Shown piece after piece: positions 8,321 through 17,433 of a stretch of DNA of 64,000 bases. The notes beneath the pieces are model-generated. The model made no database searches and was not told the DNA's origin. It worked only from the letters and a program-made list of their open reading frames with translations. Every line of letters begins with the position of its first letter. Position 1 is the stretch's first letter. This stretch comes from Thiomonas sp. FB-6 (GTDB taxonomy: Bacteria > Pseudomonadota > Gammaproteobacteria > Burkholderiales > Burkholderiaceae_C), in assembly GCF_000377645.1 (NCBI RefSeq), contig NZ_KB898483.1, forward strand, positions 1-64,000, in the 5' to 3' direction. The translations under genes and the position numbers were made by a program.

Positions 8321-8749
8321 ATGAAAACCTTCAGCGCCAAGCCGGCCGAAGTGAAGCATGAATGGTTTGTGATCGACGCCACGGACAAGGTCCTCGGTCG
8401 TGTCGCCAGCGAAGTGGCGCGCCGCCTGCGTGGCAAGCACAAGCCCATCTATACGCCTCACGTCGACACGGGTGATTTCATCATCGTCGTCAACTCCTCG
8501 AAGATCCGCGTCACCGGCAACAAGGCCGAGGACAAGGTGTACTACCGCCATTCGGGCTACCCGGGCGGTATCCACGCCACGCGCTTCAAGGACATGCAGG
8601 CGCGCCACCCGGGCCGCGCGCTGCAGCTGGCGGTCAAGGGCATGCTGCCCAAGGGCCCGCTGGGCTACGCGATGATCAAGAAACTCAAGGTCTATGCCGG
8701 CGCCGAGCATCCGCACAGCGCGCAGCAACCCAAGACCCTGGACCTGTAA
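8321..8749 (+). CDS. rplM: 50S ribosomal protein L13
   Basis: L13 is an early-assembling large-subunit protein. The 142-residue product has the family length and signature blocks ([34 protein letters not shown], and the [10 protein letters not shown] segment). The start MKTFSAK at 8321 is the normal L13 start; there is no obvious Shine-Dalgarno, only CCACC upstream. It forms the classic rplM-rpsI operon with the S9 gene 10 bases downstream. Confidence 0.98.
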   Translation: MKTFSAKPAEVKHEWFVIDATDKVLGRVASEVARRLRGKHKPIYTPHVDTGDFIIVVNSSKIRVTGNKAEDKVYYRHSGYPGGIHATRFKDMQARHPGRALQLAVKGMLPKGPLGYAMIKKLKVYAGAEHPHSAQQPKTLDL

Positions 8750-8759
8750 AGGAACGGCG

Positions 8760-9152
8760 ATGATCGGCAACTGGAATTACGGCACCGGCCGCCGCAAGAG
8801 TTCGGTGGCGCGCGTGTTCATCAAGAAGGGCAGCGGCAACATCACGGTCAACGGCCGTGCGCTGCAGGAGTACTTCGGGCGCCAGACCTCCATCATGGTG
8901 GTCAAGCAGCCCCTGGTGCTGACCGAGAGCGAAGCCCTGTTCGACATCAAGGTCAACGTGCGCGGCGGCGGCGAATCGGGCCAGGCCGGCGCGGTGCGCC
9001 ACGGCATCACCCGCGCGCTGATCGACTTCGACGCCGCGCTCAAGCCGGCGCTGTCCAAAGCCGGCTTCGTGACCCGCGACGCCCGCGAAGTGGAGCGCAA
9101 GAAGGTCGGCCTGCACGGCGCCCGCCGTCGCAAGCAGTTCTCCAAGCGCTGA
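8760..9152 (+). CDS. rpsI: 30S ribosomal protein S9
   Basis: S9 binds the small-subunit head with its C-terminal tail reaching the P-site tRNA. The 130-residue protein shows the [13 protein letters not shown] start region, the [15 protein letters not shown] core and the obligatory basic tail ending [13 protein letters not shown] ahead of the ATG supports the start. It is the second gene of the rplM-rpsI operon and is followed by a strong terminator. Confidence 0.98.
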   Translation: MIGNWNYGTGRRKSSVARVFIKKGSGNITVNGRALQEYFGRQTSIMVVKQPLVLTESEALFDIKVNVRGGGESGQAGAVRHGITRALIDFDAALKPALSKAGFVTRDAREVERKKVGLHGARRRKQFSKR

Positions 9153-9192
9153 TGCCCCTGGCGGGGCCCGTTCCCCGCCTCGCATCCCGGCG

Positions 9193-9226
9193 AAAGCCCG
9201 CCTCCCTCAAGGAAGCGGGCTTTTTT
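9193..9226 (+). terminator. Terminator of rplM-rpsI
   Basis: A stem AAGCCCGC (9194-9201) / GCGGGCTT (9215-9222) is closed by a loop and followed by six T residues (9221-9226). It lies about 40 bases behind the rpsI stop codon. Confidence 0.9.
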
Positions 9227-9334
9227 GTATGCGCGAGGGTTTGCGCGCGGCCGCGCCGGGCCTAAGATGGGCCGTGCTCAACCATCACTGGCCGGCGCCC
9301 GCGGGTACCGGCCGCCTGTGCGAGGGGGAAATGC

Positions 9335-9859
9335 ATGGGAATGCTCGCGTGGCTGCGCAGGCACGTGCAAGGGGTACCGGGCGCGTCCGATCCCGCGCTG
9401 GACGCCGACAGCGCCTTCGCCGAGGCCGGTCCGCAGACCCGCTTCGGCATGCGCCCCGGGGCCACCGTCTCCGGGCTGGATTTCTACCAGGCCATCGAGT
9501 TCCAGCGCCGCTGGAAGCTGCGCCTGTCCGCCTACGTGCGCGGCGAGGCCTGCGCGCGCCAACCCTGGCGCGACATCGCGCGCGACGACCGCTGTGAACT
9601 CGGGCGCTGGCTGCAGCAGGCCGGCTCGCTGCAAGGGCGCAACGCCGTGCTGGTGCAGCGCCTGCGCGAACAGCACGCGCAGTTGCACCGCGCGGCCGCG
9701 GAGATCGTGCGCCTGGCCGACGCCGGACAGCGCGACACCGCGCTGCAGGCCTTGCGCCACGGCGACTTCGCGCACGCCTCCCACGCGACCGTGGCGGGGC
9801 TGAGCGAGCTGTTCATCGCGCTCAACGAACCCGCCGGCGAAGCCGACCGGCGCCACTGA
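9335..9859 (+). CDS. Stand-alone CZB-domain protein
   Basis: A 174-residue soluble protein whose residues about 45-130 match the chemoreceptor zinc-binding (CZB) domain: an [11 protein letters not shown] helix, then the cysteine motif DRCELGRWL, then [11 protein letters not shown] with two histidines. CZB domains bind zinc through one Cys and three His and usually sit at the end of chemoreceptors or diguanylate cyclases. Here there is no partner domain, and the first histidine of the HxxWK helix motif is a glutamine. GAGGGGG upstream of the ATG supports the start. Neighbours (rpsI, argC) do not hint at function. Role in zinc or redox sensing is possible but unproven. Confidence 0.72.
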   Translation: MGMLAWLRRHVQGVPGASDPALDADSAFAEAGPQTRFGMRPGATVSGLDFYQAIEFQRRWKLRLSAYVRGEACARQPWRDIARDDRCELGRWLQQAGSLQGRNAVLVQRLREQHAQLHRAAAEIVRLADAGQRDTALQALRHGDFAHASHATVAGLSELFIALNEPAGEADRRH

Positions 9860-9962
9860 GTCCCGCATTCGTGGGCAGGCTCGCGCTTGCGCCGCTACCA
9901 TTTTCCTTTCGGCCGCCCGATGCCGGCGGCCCGCAACCAGGAATTCGCGAGGGAATCGGCTC

Positions 9963-11018
9963 ATGGGCGCTGTAAAGGTCGGAATCGTCGGCGGCACCGG
10001 GTACACCGGGGTGGAACTGCTGCGCCTGCTGCTGGCGCACCCGGACGTGGAACTGCGCGCGATCACCTCCCGCAAGGAGGCGGGCCTCGCCGTCAGCGAC
10101 ATGTACTCCAGCCTGCGCGGCCACACCGAGCTGCGTTTCACCACCCCCGACGAGGCGCCGCTGCGCGAGTGCGACGTGGTGTTCTTCGCCACCCCCCACG
10201 GCGTGGCCATGCAGCAGGCGCGCGATCTGCTGTCCGCCGGCGTGCGCATCGTCGACCTCGCGGCCGATTTCCGGCTGCGCGACACCGCCACCTTCGAGCG
10301 CTGGTACGGCGTGCCCCACGCCTGCCCCGACATCCTGCGCGAGGCCGTCTACGGCCTGCCCGAACTCAACCGCGAGGCCATCCGCGGCGCGCGTGTCGTG
10401 GGCAACCCGGGCTGCTACCCGACCACCGTGCAGATCGGCTTCGCGCCGTTGCTGCGCCGCGGCCTGGTCGATCCCGCGCACCTGATCGCCTCCTGCGCCT
10501 CGGGCGTGTCGGGGGCCGGGCGCAAGGCCGAGATCGGCTACCTGTTCTCCGAGGATTCGGACAATTTCAGGGCCTACGGAGTCAAGGGCCACCGCCACGG
10601 CCCCGAGATCGAGCAGGAACTGCGCCGCCTGTCCGGGCTGGACGACGCAGACGCCTCGCTGCGCTGCGTGTTCCTGCCCCACCTCGTGCCGATGATCCGG
10701 GGCATGCACAGCAGCCTGTTCGCGCGCCTGAACGACGCCGGCCAGGCGGCCGACCTGCAGGCCCTGTACGAGGACTTCTACGCCGGCGAACCCTTCGTGG
10801 ACGTGATGCCCGCGGGCAGCGCGCCGGAAACCCGCAGCGTGCGCGGTGCCAACCTGCTGCGCGTGGCCGTGCACCGTCCGCAGCCCGACACGGTGGCCGT
10901 GCTGGTGGTGCAGGACAACCTCACCAAGGGCGCCTCCGGGCAGGCCGTGCAGAACATGAACCTGATGCTGGGGCTGCCCGAGACGGCCGGGCTGCGCGGC
11001 ATCGCGCTGATGCCCTGA
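9963..11018 (+). CDS. argC: N-acetyl-gamma-glutamyl-phosphate reductase
   Basis: ArgC reduces N-acetylglutamyl phosphate to the semialdehyde with NADPH, the third step of arginine synthesis. The 351-residue protein has the Rossmann motif [15 protein letters not shown] at the N-terminus, the catalytic cysteine in [10 protein letters not shown] near residue 148 and the [12 protein letters not shown] histidine segment. Length fits the long (type 1) ArgC family. No other arg genes are adjacent; erpA follows 99 bases later, a linkage seen in other Burkholderiales. Confidence 0.97.
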   Translation: MGAVKVGIVGGTGYTGVELLRLLLAHPDVELRAITSRKEAGLAVSDMYSSLRGHTELRFTTPDEAPLRECDVVFFATPHGVAMQQARDLLSAGVRIVDLAADFRLRDTATFERWYGVPHACPDILREAVYGLPELNREAIRGARVVGNPGCYPTTVQIGFAPLLRRGLVDPAHLIASCASGVSGAGRKAEIGYLFSEDSDNFRAYGVKGHRHGPEIEQELRRLSGLDDADASLRCVFLPHLVPMIRGMHSSLFARLNDAGQAADLQALYEDFYAGEPFVDVMPAGSAPETRSVRGANLLRVAVHRPQPDTVAVLVVQDNLTKGASGQAVQNMNLMLGLPETAGLRGIALMP

Positions 11019-11117
11019 GCGGCCCGCGCCTGAAAGCCCCTTTTAGCAACATGGACGCTCGCGCGGCAGGCGCGGCGCCGGCGCCCTAAAATAGAGGCGT
11101 CAACAGGAGAAGTCCCC

Positions 11118-11486
11118 ATGAGCGCAGTGATCCAGGATGCCCAATCCGTCGCAGCCCCCGAGCCGCTTTTGTTCACCGAAAGCGCCGCGGCCAAGGTCAA
11201 GGATCTGATCGACGAGGAAGGCAACACCGCGCTGAAGCTGCGCGTGTTCGTGCAGGGCGGCGGCTGCTCCGGCTTCCAGTACGGCTTCACCTTCGACGAA
11301 GCGGTCAACGAGGACGACACCCAGATGGTCAAGGGGGGCGTCACGCTACTGATCGACGCGATGAGCCTGCAATACCTGGTCGGCGCCGAGATCGACTACA
11401 AGGAAGGCCTGGACGGCGCCCAGTTCGTGATCAAGAACCCGAACGCCACCACCACCTGCGGCTGCGGCTCCTCGTTCTCGACCTGA
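11118..11486 (+). CDS. erpA: Iron-sulfur cluster insertion protein ErpA
   Basis: An A-type carrier that passes Fe-S clusters to apo-proteins, including enzymes of isoprenoid synthesis and respiration. The 122-residue protein contains the three conserved cysteines: one in [10 protein letters not shown] and the pair in TCGCGSSFS at the C-terminus. The N-terminal extension of about 20 residues is typical of betaproteobacterial ErpA. AGGAGAAG precedes the ATG, and a TAAAAT hexamer lies 27 bases upstream. A terminator follows directly. Confidence 0.93.
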   Translation: MSAVIQDAQSVAAPEPLLFTESAAAKVKDLIDEEGNTALKLRVFVQGGGCSGFQYGFTFDEAVNEDDTQMVKGGVTLLIDAMSLQYLVGAEIDYKEGLDGAQFVIKNPNATTTCGCGSSFST

Positions 11487-11515
11487 AGCCCGGCCGCAAG
11501 GCCGCCGCAGTCCCG

Positions 11516-11540
11516 AAAGCCGCCCAAGGGCGGCTTCTTT
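11516..11540 (+). terminator. Terminator behind erpA
   Basis: An 8-bp stem AAGCCGCC (11517-11524) / GGCGGCTT (11529-11536) with loop CAAG is followed by CTTT. It lies between the converging erpA and anmK genes. A second perfect 9-bp inverted repeat, GCGTGCGCC/GGCGCACGC, lies at about 11541-11568 and may serve anmK. Confidence 0.82.
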
Positions 11541-11576
11541 GCGTGCGCCACGGCCCACCGGCGCACGCCCCAGATG

Positions 11577-11600
11577 CTCAGGCCGGATCTCAGGCCGGAT
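11577..11600. repeat. 12-bp tandem duplication at the anmK stop
   Basis: CTCAGGCCGGAT occurs twice in direct succession (11577-11588 and 11589-11600). The second copy contains the anmK stop codon (complement of 11590-11592), so the first copy lies just downstream of the gene. Confidence 0.7.
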
Positions 11601-12729
11601 AGATCGCCCCCAGCACCCGCGGGCCCCGCGCGCCGGTGACCGCCGGCAGGTTGCCGGGCAGCCCGTCCAGCGTGCGCGCGGCCAGCCAGGCAAAGGCCGC
11701 GGCTTCCACCTGCTGCGGCTCCAGGCCGCGCGAGCGGGTATCCAGCAGTTCGCAGCCGGGCAGCAGCCCGCGCAGGCGCCGCAGCAGGTCCAGGTTGCCG
11801 GCGCCGCCTCCGCAGACCAGCAACTCCCCGGCCCGCGGCATGTGGCCGCGCAGGTCGGCCGCCACGCTGGCGGCCACCATCTGCGCCAGCGTGGCCTGCA
11901 CGTCGCGCGCCTCGGCGGCCTCGAAGCCTTGCAGGCGGCGCTCCAGCCAGGCGGCATCGAAGTACTCGCGCCCGGTGCTCTTGGGCGCGGCGGCGCGGAA
12001 GTAGTCGTCGTCCAGCAGGCGCCGCAGCAGTTCGGGCAGCAGCTCGCCGCCCTCCGCCCAGGCGCCGCCGGCGTCGAAGTCACACCCCAGGTGGCGCTGC
12101 GCCCACAGGTCGAGCAACGCGTTGGCTGGGCCGCAGTCGAAACCCAGCACGCGGCCATCCGCGTAGAGCAGGCTGAGGTTGGCGATCCCGCCCAGGTTGA
12201 GCACGGCCAGGTCGGCGCCGTCGCGCCCGAACACCGCGCGGTGGAAGGCCGGCACCAGCGGTGCGCCCTGCCCGCCGGCCGCCACGTCGCGGCTGCGGAA
12301 ATCGGCCACCACGGTGATGCCGCAATGTTCGGCCAGCCAGGCCGGAGCCCCCAGTTGCAGGGTGTAGCCCCGTTCGGGGCGATGGCGCACGGTCTGCCCG
12401 TGGGCCCCCACCGCGGCCACGTCGGCGGCGCGCACGCCGGCCTGGCGCAGCAGCTGTTCCAGCGCCTGCGCGTACAGGCGGCTCAGCTCGATACCCGCCA
12501 GCTGGGCGCGGTGCAGTTCATCGGGGCCGGCATGGTGCAGCGCGGCGAATTCCTCGCGCAGCGGCCCCGGCATCGGCAACTGCACATGCCCGAGCGGGTG
12601 CATGGCCTGCTCGGCGGCACTTGCGGGTGCGCCCGGTCCGGGCCGCGGCCCGAGCTCCAGCAGCACGGCGTCCACGCCGTCCAGCGAGGTGCCGGACATG
12701 AGCCCGGCGTACAGCCTGGGCGCGGCCAT
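11590..12729 (-). CDS. anmK: Anhydro-N-acetylmuramic acid kinase
   Basis: AnmK cleaves and phosphorylates 1,6-anhydro-MurNAc to MurNAc-6-phosphate in peptidoglycan recycling. The 379-residue protein starts with the family signature LYAGLMSGTSLDGVDA (ATP-binding) and has the GAHGQTVRH, NLGGIANLS and FDCGPANALLD motifs, then CGGGAGN near the C-terminus. Length is standard. The gene lies downstream of the M23 peptidase gene on the same strand with a 20-base gap, so the two are probably cotranscribed, as in related Burkholderiales. Confidence 0.96.
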   Translation of the reverse strand: MAAPRLYAGLMSGTSLDGVDAVLLELGPRPGPGAPASAAEQAMHPLGHVQLPMPGPLREEFAALHHAGPDELHRAQLAGIELSRLYAQALEQLLRQAGVRAADVAAVGAHGQTVRHRPERGYTLQLGAPAWLAEHCGITVVADFRSRDVAAGGQGAPLVPAFHRAVFGRDGADLAVLNLGGIANLSLLYADGRVLGFDCGPANALLDLWAQRHLGCDFDAGGAWAEGGELLPELLRRLLDDDYFRAAAPKSTGREYFDAAWLERRLQGFEAAEARDVQATLAQMVAASVAADLRGHMPRAGELLVCGGGAGNLDLLRRLRGLLPGCELLDTRSRGLEPQQVEAAAFAWLAARTLDGLPGNLPAVTGARGPRVLGAIYPA

Positions 12730-12749
12730 CGCGCTTGCCGCGCCGGGGT

Positions 12750-14165
12750 TCAGCCGCGCGGCGCGGAGCGGCCGGCCTGGGCCAGATCCGCGTCCTGCGG
12801 CAGCAGCGCCAGCAGACGGGTGCTCGGCGCGGTGCTGGCCAGGAACTGCGAACGCAGCCCCTCGGGCAGATGCGTGCCCTTCGGCGTGTAGTGCGCGATG
12901 TCCAGCGGGTTCTCGGGCTTGCCATGCACGAAGAACTGGAAGTACAGGTGCGGCCCGGTGGACCAGCCGGTGTTGCCCGACAGCGCCACCACCTCGCCCT
13001 GCTTGACCGGCTCGCCCACGTGCACCTCGAAACGGCTCAGGTGGGAGTAGAGGGTCGCGAAGCCGCCCGGGTGCTCCACCTTCACGTACTTGCCGTAGCC
13101 GGTGCCCCAGCCCGCGTAGACCACGCGGCCGTCGGCGATGGTGCGCACCGGCGTGCCCACCGGAATGGCCAGGTCGATGCCCTTGTGGAACTCGGGCTTG
13201 TGGAAAATCGGGCTGATGCGCCAGCCGTAGCCCGAGGTCAGGCGGTCGTAGGGCAGCGGCGACAGCAGGAAGGCGCGCGTCAGGCTGCTGCCGTCGGGCG
13301 CGTAGTAGGCCGCGGCCTGCGCGTGCCCGCTCGGATCGAACCAGACGGCGCCGTGCTCATGTCCGTCCACCGAGACCTGCGCGGCCAGGATGCGTCCCAC
13401 GCGCACCACGCGGTTGCCGGCCGTGTACACGCGCCAGGCCACCGTGAAATGGTCGCCGGGACGCAGGTCCTTGCGGAAATCCACTTCGCCGCCGAACAGG
13501 CCCACCAGCTGGGAGGCCACCTGGTCCGGCACGCCGGCGGCGTCGGCAGCGCCGAACAGCGAGGAATGCACCATGGCGCTGGCCACGCGGGTCTGCGCCT
13601 GCGCCTGCTGGGTGAGCAGCTGGTCGTCGAAGCCGCCGCCTTCACGCGCGCGGATGCTCAGCTCGCGCCAGGCCACGGCGTCGCCGGCCACGTGGGGCTC
13701 GCGCGGCGCCAGGCCCGGCAAGGCGGCCGTCAGCGATTGCAAGGTACCCAGCGAATCCACTTCGGCGCTGACCATGGTGCCGCGGTGGAGCAGCAGTTCC
13801 TGCAGATGGCGGTCGCGCGCCAGCACCCGAAGTTGCGACGGGTCGGTCACCTGCAGCCTGCGCAACAACGAAGCGGCCGAATCGGAAGCCTCGACGTAGG
13901 CCGTCGAATACAGCGTGCGCGGCGCGCTCTCCAGCGCCTGCACCTGCGAGGACAGGTCGATGGCCACCGGCTGCTGCACCAGGCTGGGCGCCGGCAGCTG
14001 CGGCTGCGGGCCGTATTCGACCAGGGCGAAGGCGCTGACGCTGCTGAGCAACAACACGCCACCGACGCCGGCCGCCACGCGGCCCGGGTGGGTTTCCACG
14101 GACTCGCGCACGCGGGCGAGCACCTGGCGCAAGCGAGAGGAGGTCTGAATCCAGAACGACGACAT
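12750..14165 (-). CDS. M23-family (LytM) peptidase-like protein, degenerate metal site
   Basis: A 471-residue envelope protein with an N-terminal hydrophobic segment (about residues 27-47, [20 protein letters not shown]), a periplasmic middle region resembling the OapA/LysM-like part of MepM-type endopeptidases, and a C-terminal LytM domain. HKGIDLA carries the first His and Asp ligands and LYSHLS the second-shell His. The usual HxH motif reads GPHLYFQF, so the last zinc-ligand His is Tyr. This predicts loss or alteration of peptidase activity, as in EnvC-type amidase activators. AGGAG six bases upstream supports ATG 14165. It is divergent from tyrS and upstream of anmK. Confidence 0.87.
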   Translation of the reverse strand: MSSFWIQTSSRLRQVLARVRESVETHPGRVAAGVGGVLLLSSVSAFALVEYGPQPQLPAPSLVQQPVAIDLSSQVQALESAPRTLYSTAYVEASDSAASLLRRLQVTDPSQLRVLARDRHLQELLLHRGTMVSAEVDSLGTLQSLTAALPGLAPREPHVAGDAVAWRELSIRAREGGGFDDQLLTQQAQAQTRVASAMVHSSLFGAADAAGVPDQVASQLVGLFGGEVDFRKDLRPGDHFTVAWRVYTAGNRVVRVGRILAAQVSVDGHEHGAVWFDPSGHAQAAAYYAPDGSSLTRAFLLSPLPYDRLTSGYGWRISPIFHKPEFHKGIDLAIPVGTPVRTIADGRVVYAGWGTGYGKYVKVEHPGGFATLYSHLSRFEVHVGEPVKQGEVVALSGNTGWSTGPHLYFQFFVHGKPENPLDIAHYTPKGTHLPEGLRSQFLASTAPSTRLLALLPQDADLAQAGRSAPRG

Positions 14166-14424
14166 GCGCACTCCTGCCATTGCGAGTCGCAAACCAAAAA
14201 CCATCCGCCCCCGGGGGCTGCACGCAAAGGCGTCGCAGCGCGGCCGAGGCCGGGTCCAATACACTTCATGCGGCGCCTGCGTCGGCGCGAAGCCTTCCGC
14301 CAACGGAGCGGCGTCGAAAACGACCCGCCCGCAGGGCCTGCGATCCCAGGGATGCAGCCAGGCCCGATGCGCACAAGGGGCCAAGTCTAACAGCGGGGCC
14401 CGGCCCAAATGTCAAAAAATTCCT

Positions 14425-15684
14425 ATGTCCTCTACGCCCAGCCCTGACCTGCACGAATCCGAAGCCGCCCGGCTGCCCGACGCGGTCCGCCACGCCCTCG
14501 CCGTGACGCGCCGCGGCTGCTCCGAATTGCTGGTGGAAAGCGACTGGATCGCCAAGCTGCAACGCAGCCAGGCCAGCGGCAAGCCGCTGCGCATCAAGCT
14601 GGGCCTCGACCCCACCGCTCCCGACATCCACCTGGGCCACACGGTGGTGCTGAACAAGCTGCGGCAACTGCAGGATCTCGGCCACACGGTGATTTTCCTG
14701 ATCGGGGATTTCACCTCGCGCATCGGCGACCCCTCCGGGCGCAACACCACGCGGCCGCCGCTGACCATCGAGCAGATCCAGGCCAACGCCCAGACCTACT
14801 ACGCGCAGGCCAGCATGGTGCTGGACCCGCAGCGCACGGAAATTCGTTACAACTCCGAATGGAGCGAGGCGCTGGGCGCCGACGGCATGATCCGCCTGGC
14901 CGCGCGCTACACCCTGGCGCGACTGCTCGAGCGCGAGGACTTCACCCAGCGCTTCCGCGCGGGCATTCCCATCGCCATGCACGAACTGCTCTACCCGCTG
15001 ATGCAGGGCTACGATTCGGTGGCCCTGCAAAGCGACCTGGAACTCGGCGGCACGGACCAGAAGTTCAACCTGCTGGTCGGACGCGACCTGCAGAAGGAAT
15101 ACGGCCAGGAGCCGCAGTGCATCCTGACCATGCCCCTGCTCGAGGGCCTGGACGGCGTGGACAAGATGTCCAAGTCCAAGGGCAACTACATCGGCATCCA
15201 GGAAGCGCCGGCCAGCATGTACGCCAAGCTGCTGTCGATCAACGACACCCTGATGTGGCGCTACTTCGAGCTGCTGTCCTTCCGCCCGCTGGAGGAGATC
15301 GAGCGCCTGCGCGCCGAGGTGGAAGCCGGACGCAACCCGAAGGACGCCAAGGTGCTGCTGGCGCGCGAGATCGTCACCCGCTTCCACGATGCGGCGGCCG
15401 CCGACGCGGCCCAGGCCGATTTCGAGCTGCGCGCGCGCGGCGGCGTGCCCGAGGACATCGCCGAGATGCGCATGAGCCTGCCCGAAGGCGGGCTGGCGCT
15501 GCCGGCCGCGCTCAAGCAGGCCGGGCTGGTGCCCTCCACCGCCGAGGCGCTGCGCATGCTCGAGCAGCGCGGCGTGCGCGTGGACGGCACGGTGGCGGAA
15601 GACCGCAACCTGCGCCTGCAGGCCGGCACCTACGTGCTGCAGGTGGGCAAGCGCAAGTTCGCGCGCGTGGTGCTCGGCGCCTGA
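14425..15684 (+). CDS. tyrS: Tyrosyl-tRNA synthetase
   Basis: Charges tRNA-Tyr with tyrosine. The 419-residue class I synthetase has the HIGH-like motif DIHLGHT near residue 70 and [11 protein letters not shown] near 246. A C-terminal S4-type RNA-binding domain follows ([16 protein letters not shown] to the end). The start MSSTPSPD at 14425 agrees with the family; upstream in-frame sequence is low in conservation and lies in the 259-base spacer shared with the divergent M23 gene. No Tyr T-box or other leader is recognisable in that spacer. Confidence 0.97.
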   Translation: MSSTPSPDLHESEAARLPDAVRHALAVTRRGCSELLVESDWIAKLQRSQASGKPLRIKLGLDPTAPDIHLGHTVVLNKLRQLQDLGHTVIFLIGDFTSRIGDPSGRNTTRPPLTIEQIQANAQTYYAQASMVLDPQRTEIRYNSEWSEALGADGMIRLAARYTLARLLEREDFTQRFRAGIPIAMHELLYPLMQGYDSVALQSDLELGGTDQKFNLLVGRDLQKEYGQEPQCILTMPLLEGLDGVDKMSKSKGNYIGIQEAPASMYAKLLSINDTLMWRYFELLSFRPLEEIERLRAEVEAGRNPKDAKVLLAREIVTRFHDAAAADAAQADFELRARGGVPEDIAEMRMSLPEGGLALPAALKQAGLVPSTAEALRMLEQRGVRVDGTVAEDRNLRLQAGTYVLQVGKRKFARVVLGA

Positions 15685-15852
15685 TCAGAGCATCGGCGCG
15701 GCGGGGCGGTCCAGCGCGCGCTCGGCCACCAGGCCCGCCGCTCGATGCTCCTGGAAGCCCAGCTCGGGGTGGGCGTGCAGTTCACGCCGAAGGCGGGTCA
15801 ACTCCGCATGGCAGGCGTTGAGAAAGGCCAGCGGAGCGTCTGAATTCCACAT
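15685..15852 (-). pseudogene. N-terminal remnant of an M20 amidohydrolase
   Basis: A 55-codon minus-strand frame starting at ATG 15852 encodes FLNACHAELTRLRRELHAH followed by PELGFQEHRAAGLVAERA. This is the N-terminus of hippurate hydrolase/M20D-type amidohydrolases, which normally continue for about 390 residues. Here the frame stops at 15685, right after the tyrS stop codon, and none of the catalytic domain is present. It is most likely the leftover of a gene deleted between tyrS and bioA. It has no known function. Confidence 0.6.
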
Positions 15853-15913
15853 CGGCAGGCGTCGCGGCCCTGCAAACCACCGGGGCTCCGGCGCGGTTCG
15901 TGCGTCGCGCCGG

Positions 15914-15960
15914 CGCGCCACGGCGCCGCCGGGCGCGGCTGGTCCGTGGCGGCACGGACC
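15914..15960. repeat. Paired palindromes upstream of bioA (copy A)
   Basis: A GC-rich inverted repeat (CGCGCC 15914-15919 / GGCGCG 15932-15937) is followed by a perfect hairpin: GGTCCGT (15941-15947), spacer GGCGGC, ACGGACC (15954-15960). The block GGCTGGTCCGTGGCGGCACGG closely resembles 53276-53297 upstream of atpI, where it also follows a GC-rich hairpin. It may be a dispersed palindromic repeat or a shared regulatory RNA element. Confidence 0.5.
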
Positions 15961-15966
15961 TTGTCT

Positions 15967-17397
15967 ATGATGTGCGTCCCATCGCCGTGCCTTGCATCGG
16001 GCATCTCCCGCCGCGCCTTGAAACCCGCCGCCCCGAAGCCTTCCGAGCCGCCCGCCGCGGACCTGGCCGCGCGCAGCCTGCGCAGCGTCTGGCATCCGTG
16101 CACCCAGATGAAGCGGCACGAGTCAGCACCGCCCCGTGTGATCGTCGGCGGCGAGGGGGTCTGGCTGGTCGACGCGCAGGGCCGGCGCCTGATCGACGCC
16201 GTCAGTTCCTGGTGGGTGAACCTGTTCGGACACGGCCAGCCGGACATCAAGGCCGCCATCGCCGCCCAGATGGAGCGCGTGGAGCACGTGATGCTGGCCG
16301 GGCTCACCCACGAAGGCGTGGTGCGCCTGTCCGAGCGCCTGGCCGCGCGCACCGGCCTGGGCCACGCGCAATACGCCAGCGACGGCGCCTGCGCCAACGA
16401 GATCGCCCTCAAGCTCAGCGCGCATTACTGGCGCAACCTCGGCCGCCCCGAGAAAAACCGCTTCGTCTCGTTGGGCGGCAGCTACCACGGCGAGACCGCC
16501 GGCGCACTCGGAGTCACCGACGTGGAGCTGTTCCGCTCCAGCTACGCGCCGCTGCTGCGCATCGCCGCCACCGTGCCCGCGCCGCGCCTGCGCGGCCTGG
16601 AGGACGCCGCCGCGGTGCGAGCCGAGGTGGACCGCGCCTGTGAGGCGCTCGAGTCCTGGCTGCGGCGCGAGGCCGCGCATACGGCGGCGCTGATCGTCGA
16701 GCCCCTGGTGCAATGCGCGGCCGGCTTCGTGTTCCACCCGCCCGAGTACCTGGCCCGGGTGCGCGAACTGTGCACCCGCCACGAGGTGCACCTGGTGGCC
16801 GACGAGATCGCCGTCGGCATGGGGCGCACCGGCCGCTTCACCGCCTGCGAGCAGGCCGGCGTGCGCCCGGATTTCCTGTGCATCGGCAAGGGGCTCACCG
16901 GCGGCTTCCTGCCGCTGTCCGCGGTGCTCAGCACCGAGGAGGTCTATGCCGCCTTCTACGACGACGACCTCGCCCGCGGCTTCCTGCATTCGCATTCCTA
17001 CACCGGCAACCCGCTGGCCTGCGCCGCCGCGCTGGCCACGCTGGACCTGCTGGACGACGCGCGCCTGGGCGCCAACGCCGAGCTGGCGCGGCGCCTGGAC
17101 GCCCTGTTCGAGCCCCTGCACCGCCACCCGCGTCTGCGCCACGCGCGGCACATCGGCATGATCTGGGCCTGGGACGTGCACGAGGCCCCGGCCGATTTCG
17201 CGCGCCGCTTCGGCCTCGAGGCGCTGGAGCGCGGCGCGCTGCTGCGCCCCATCGGCTCCACGCTGTATTTCATGCCGCCCTACGTGATCGACGAGGCCGC
17301 CGCCGGGCAGTTGCTGCGGGCCACGCTGGGCGCGCTGCAGGCCAGCCTGCGCGACGGCGCCGCCGCCGGTGCGCAGGGCGGACAGGCGCTGGCCTGA
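15967..17397 (+). CDS. bioA: Adenosylmethionine-8-amino-7-oxononanoate aminotransferase
   Basis: BioA transfers an amino group from S-adenosylmethionine to KAPA, giving DAPA, in biotin synthesis. The class III aminotransferase core includes SSWWVNLFGHGQPDI, the YASDGACANEIALK cofactor loop, LGGSYHGET, the DEIAVGMGRTGR motif and the PLP lysine in CIGKGLTGG. Length from ATG 15967 is 476 residues. That ATG lies only seven bases behind a strong hairpin and inside a TATGAT hexamer, so translation may instead begin at the in-frame TTG 16018 (459 residues). It is the first gene of bioA-bioD-bioF. Confidence 0.95.
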   Translation: MMCVPSPCLASGISRRALKPAAPKPSEPPAADLAARSLRSVWHPCTQMKRHESAPPRVIVGGEGVWLVDAQGRRLIDAVSSWWVNLFGHGQPDIKAAIAAQMERVEHVMLAGLTHEGVVRLSERLAARTGLGHAQYASDGACANEIALKLSAHYWRNLGRPEKNRFVSLGGSYHGETAGALGVTDVELFRSSYAPLLRIAATVPAPRLRGLEDAAAVRAEVDRACEALESWLRREAAHTAALIVEPLVQCAAGFVFHPPEYLARVRELCTRHEVHLVADEIAVGMGRTGRFTACEQAGVRPDFLCIGKGLTGGFLPLSAVLSTEEVYAAFYDDDLARGFLHSHSYTGNPLACAAALATLDLLDDARLGANAELARRLDALFEPLHRHPRLRHARHIGMIWAWDVHEAPADFARRFGLEALERGALLRPIGSTLYFMPPYVIDEAAAGQLLRATLGALQASLRDGAAAGAQGGQALA

Positions 17398-17433
17398 AGC
17401 CCTTGCCCCGCCTCCACCGAGGTCGCCCCTCCC

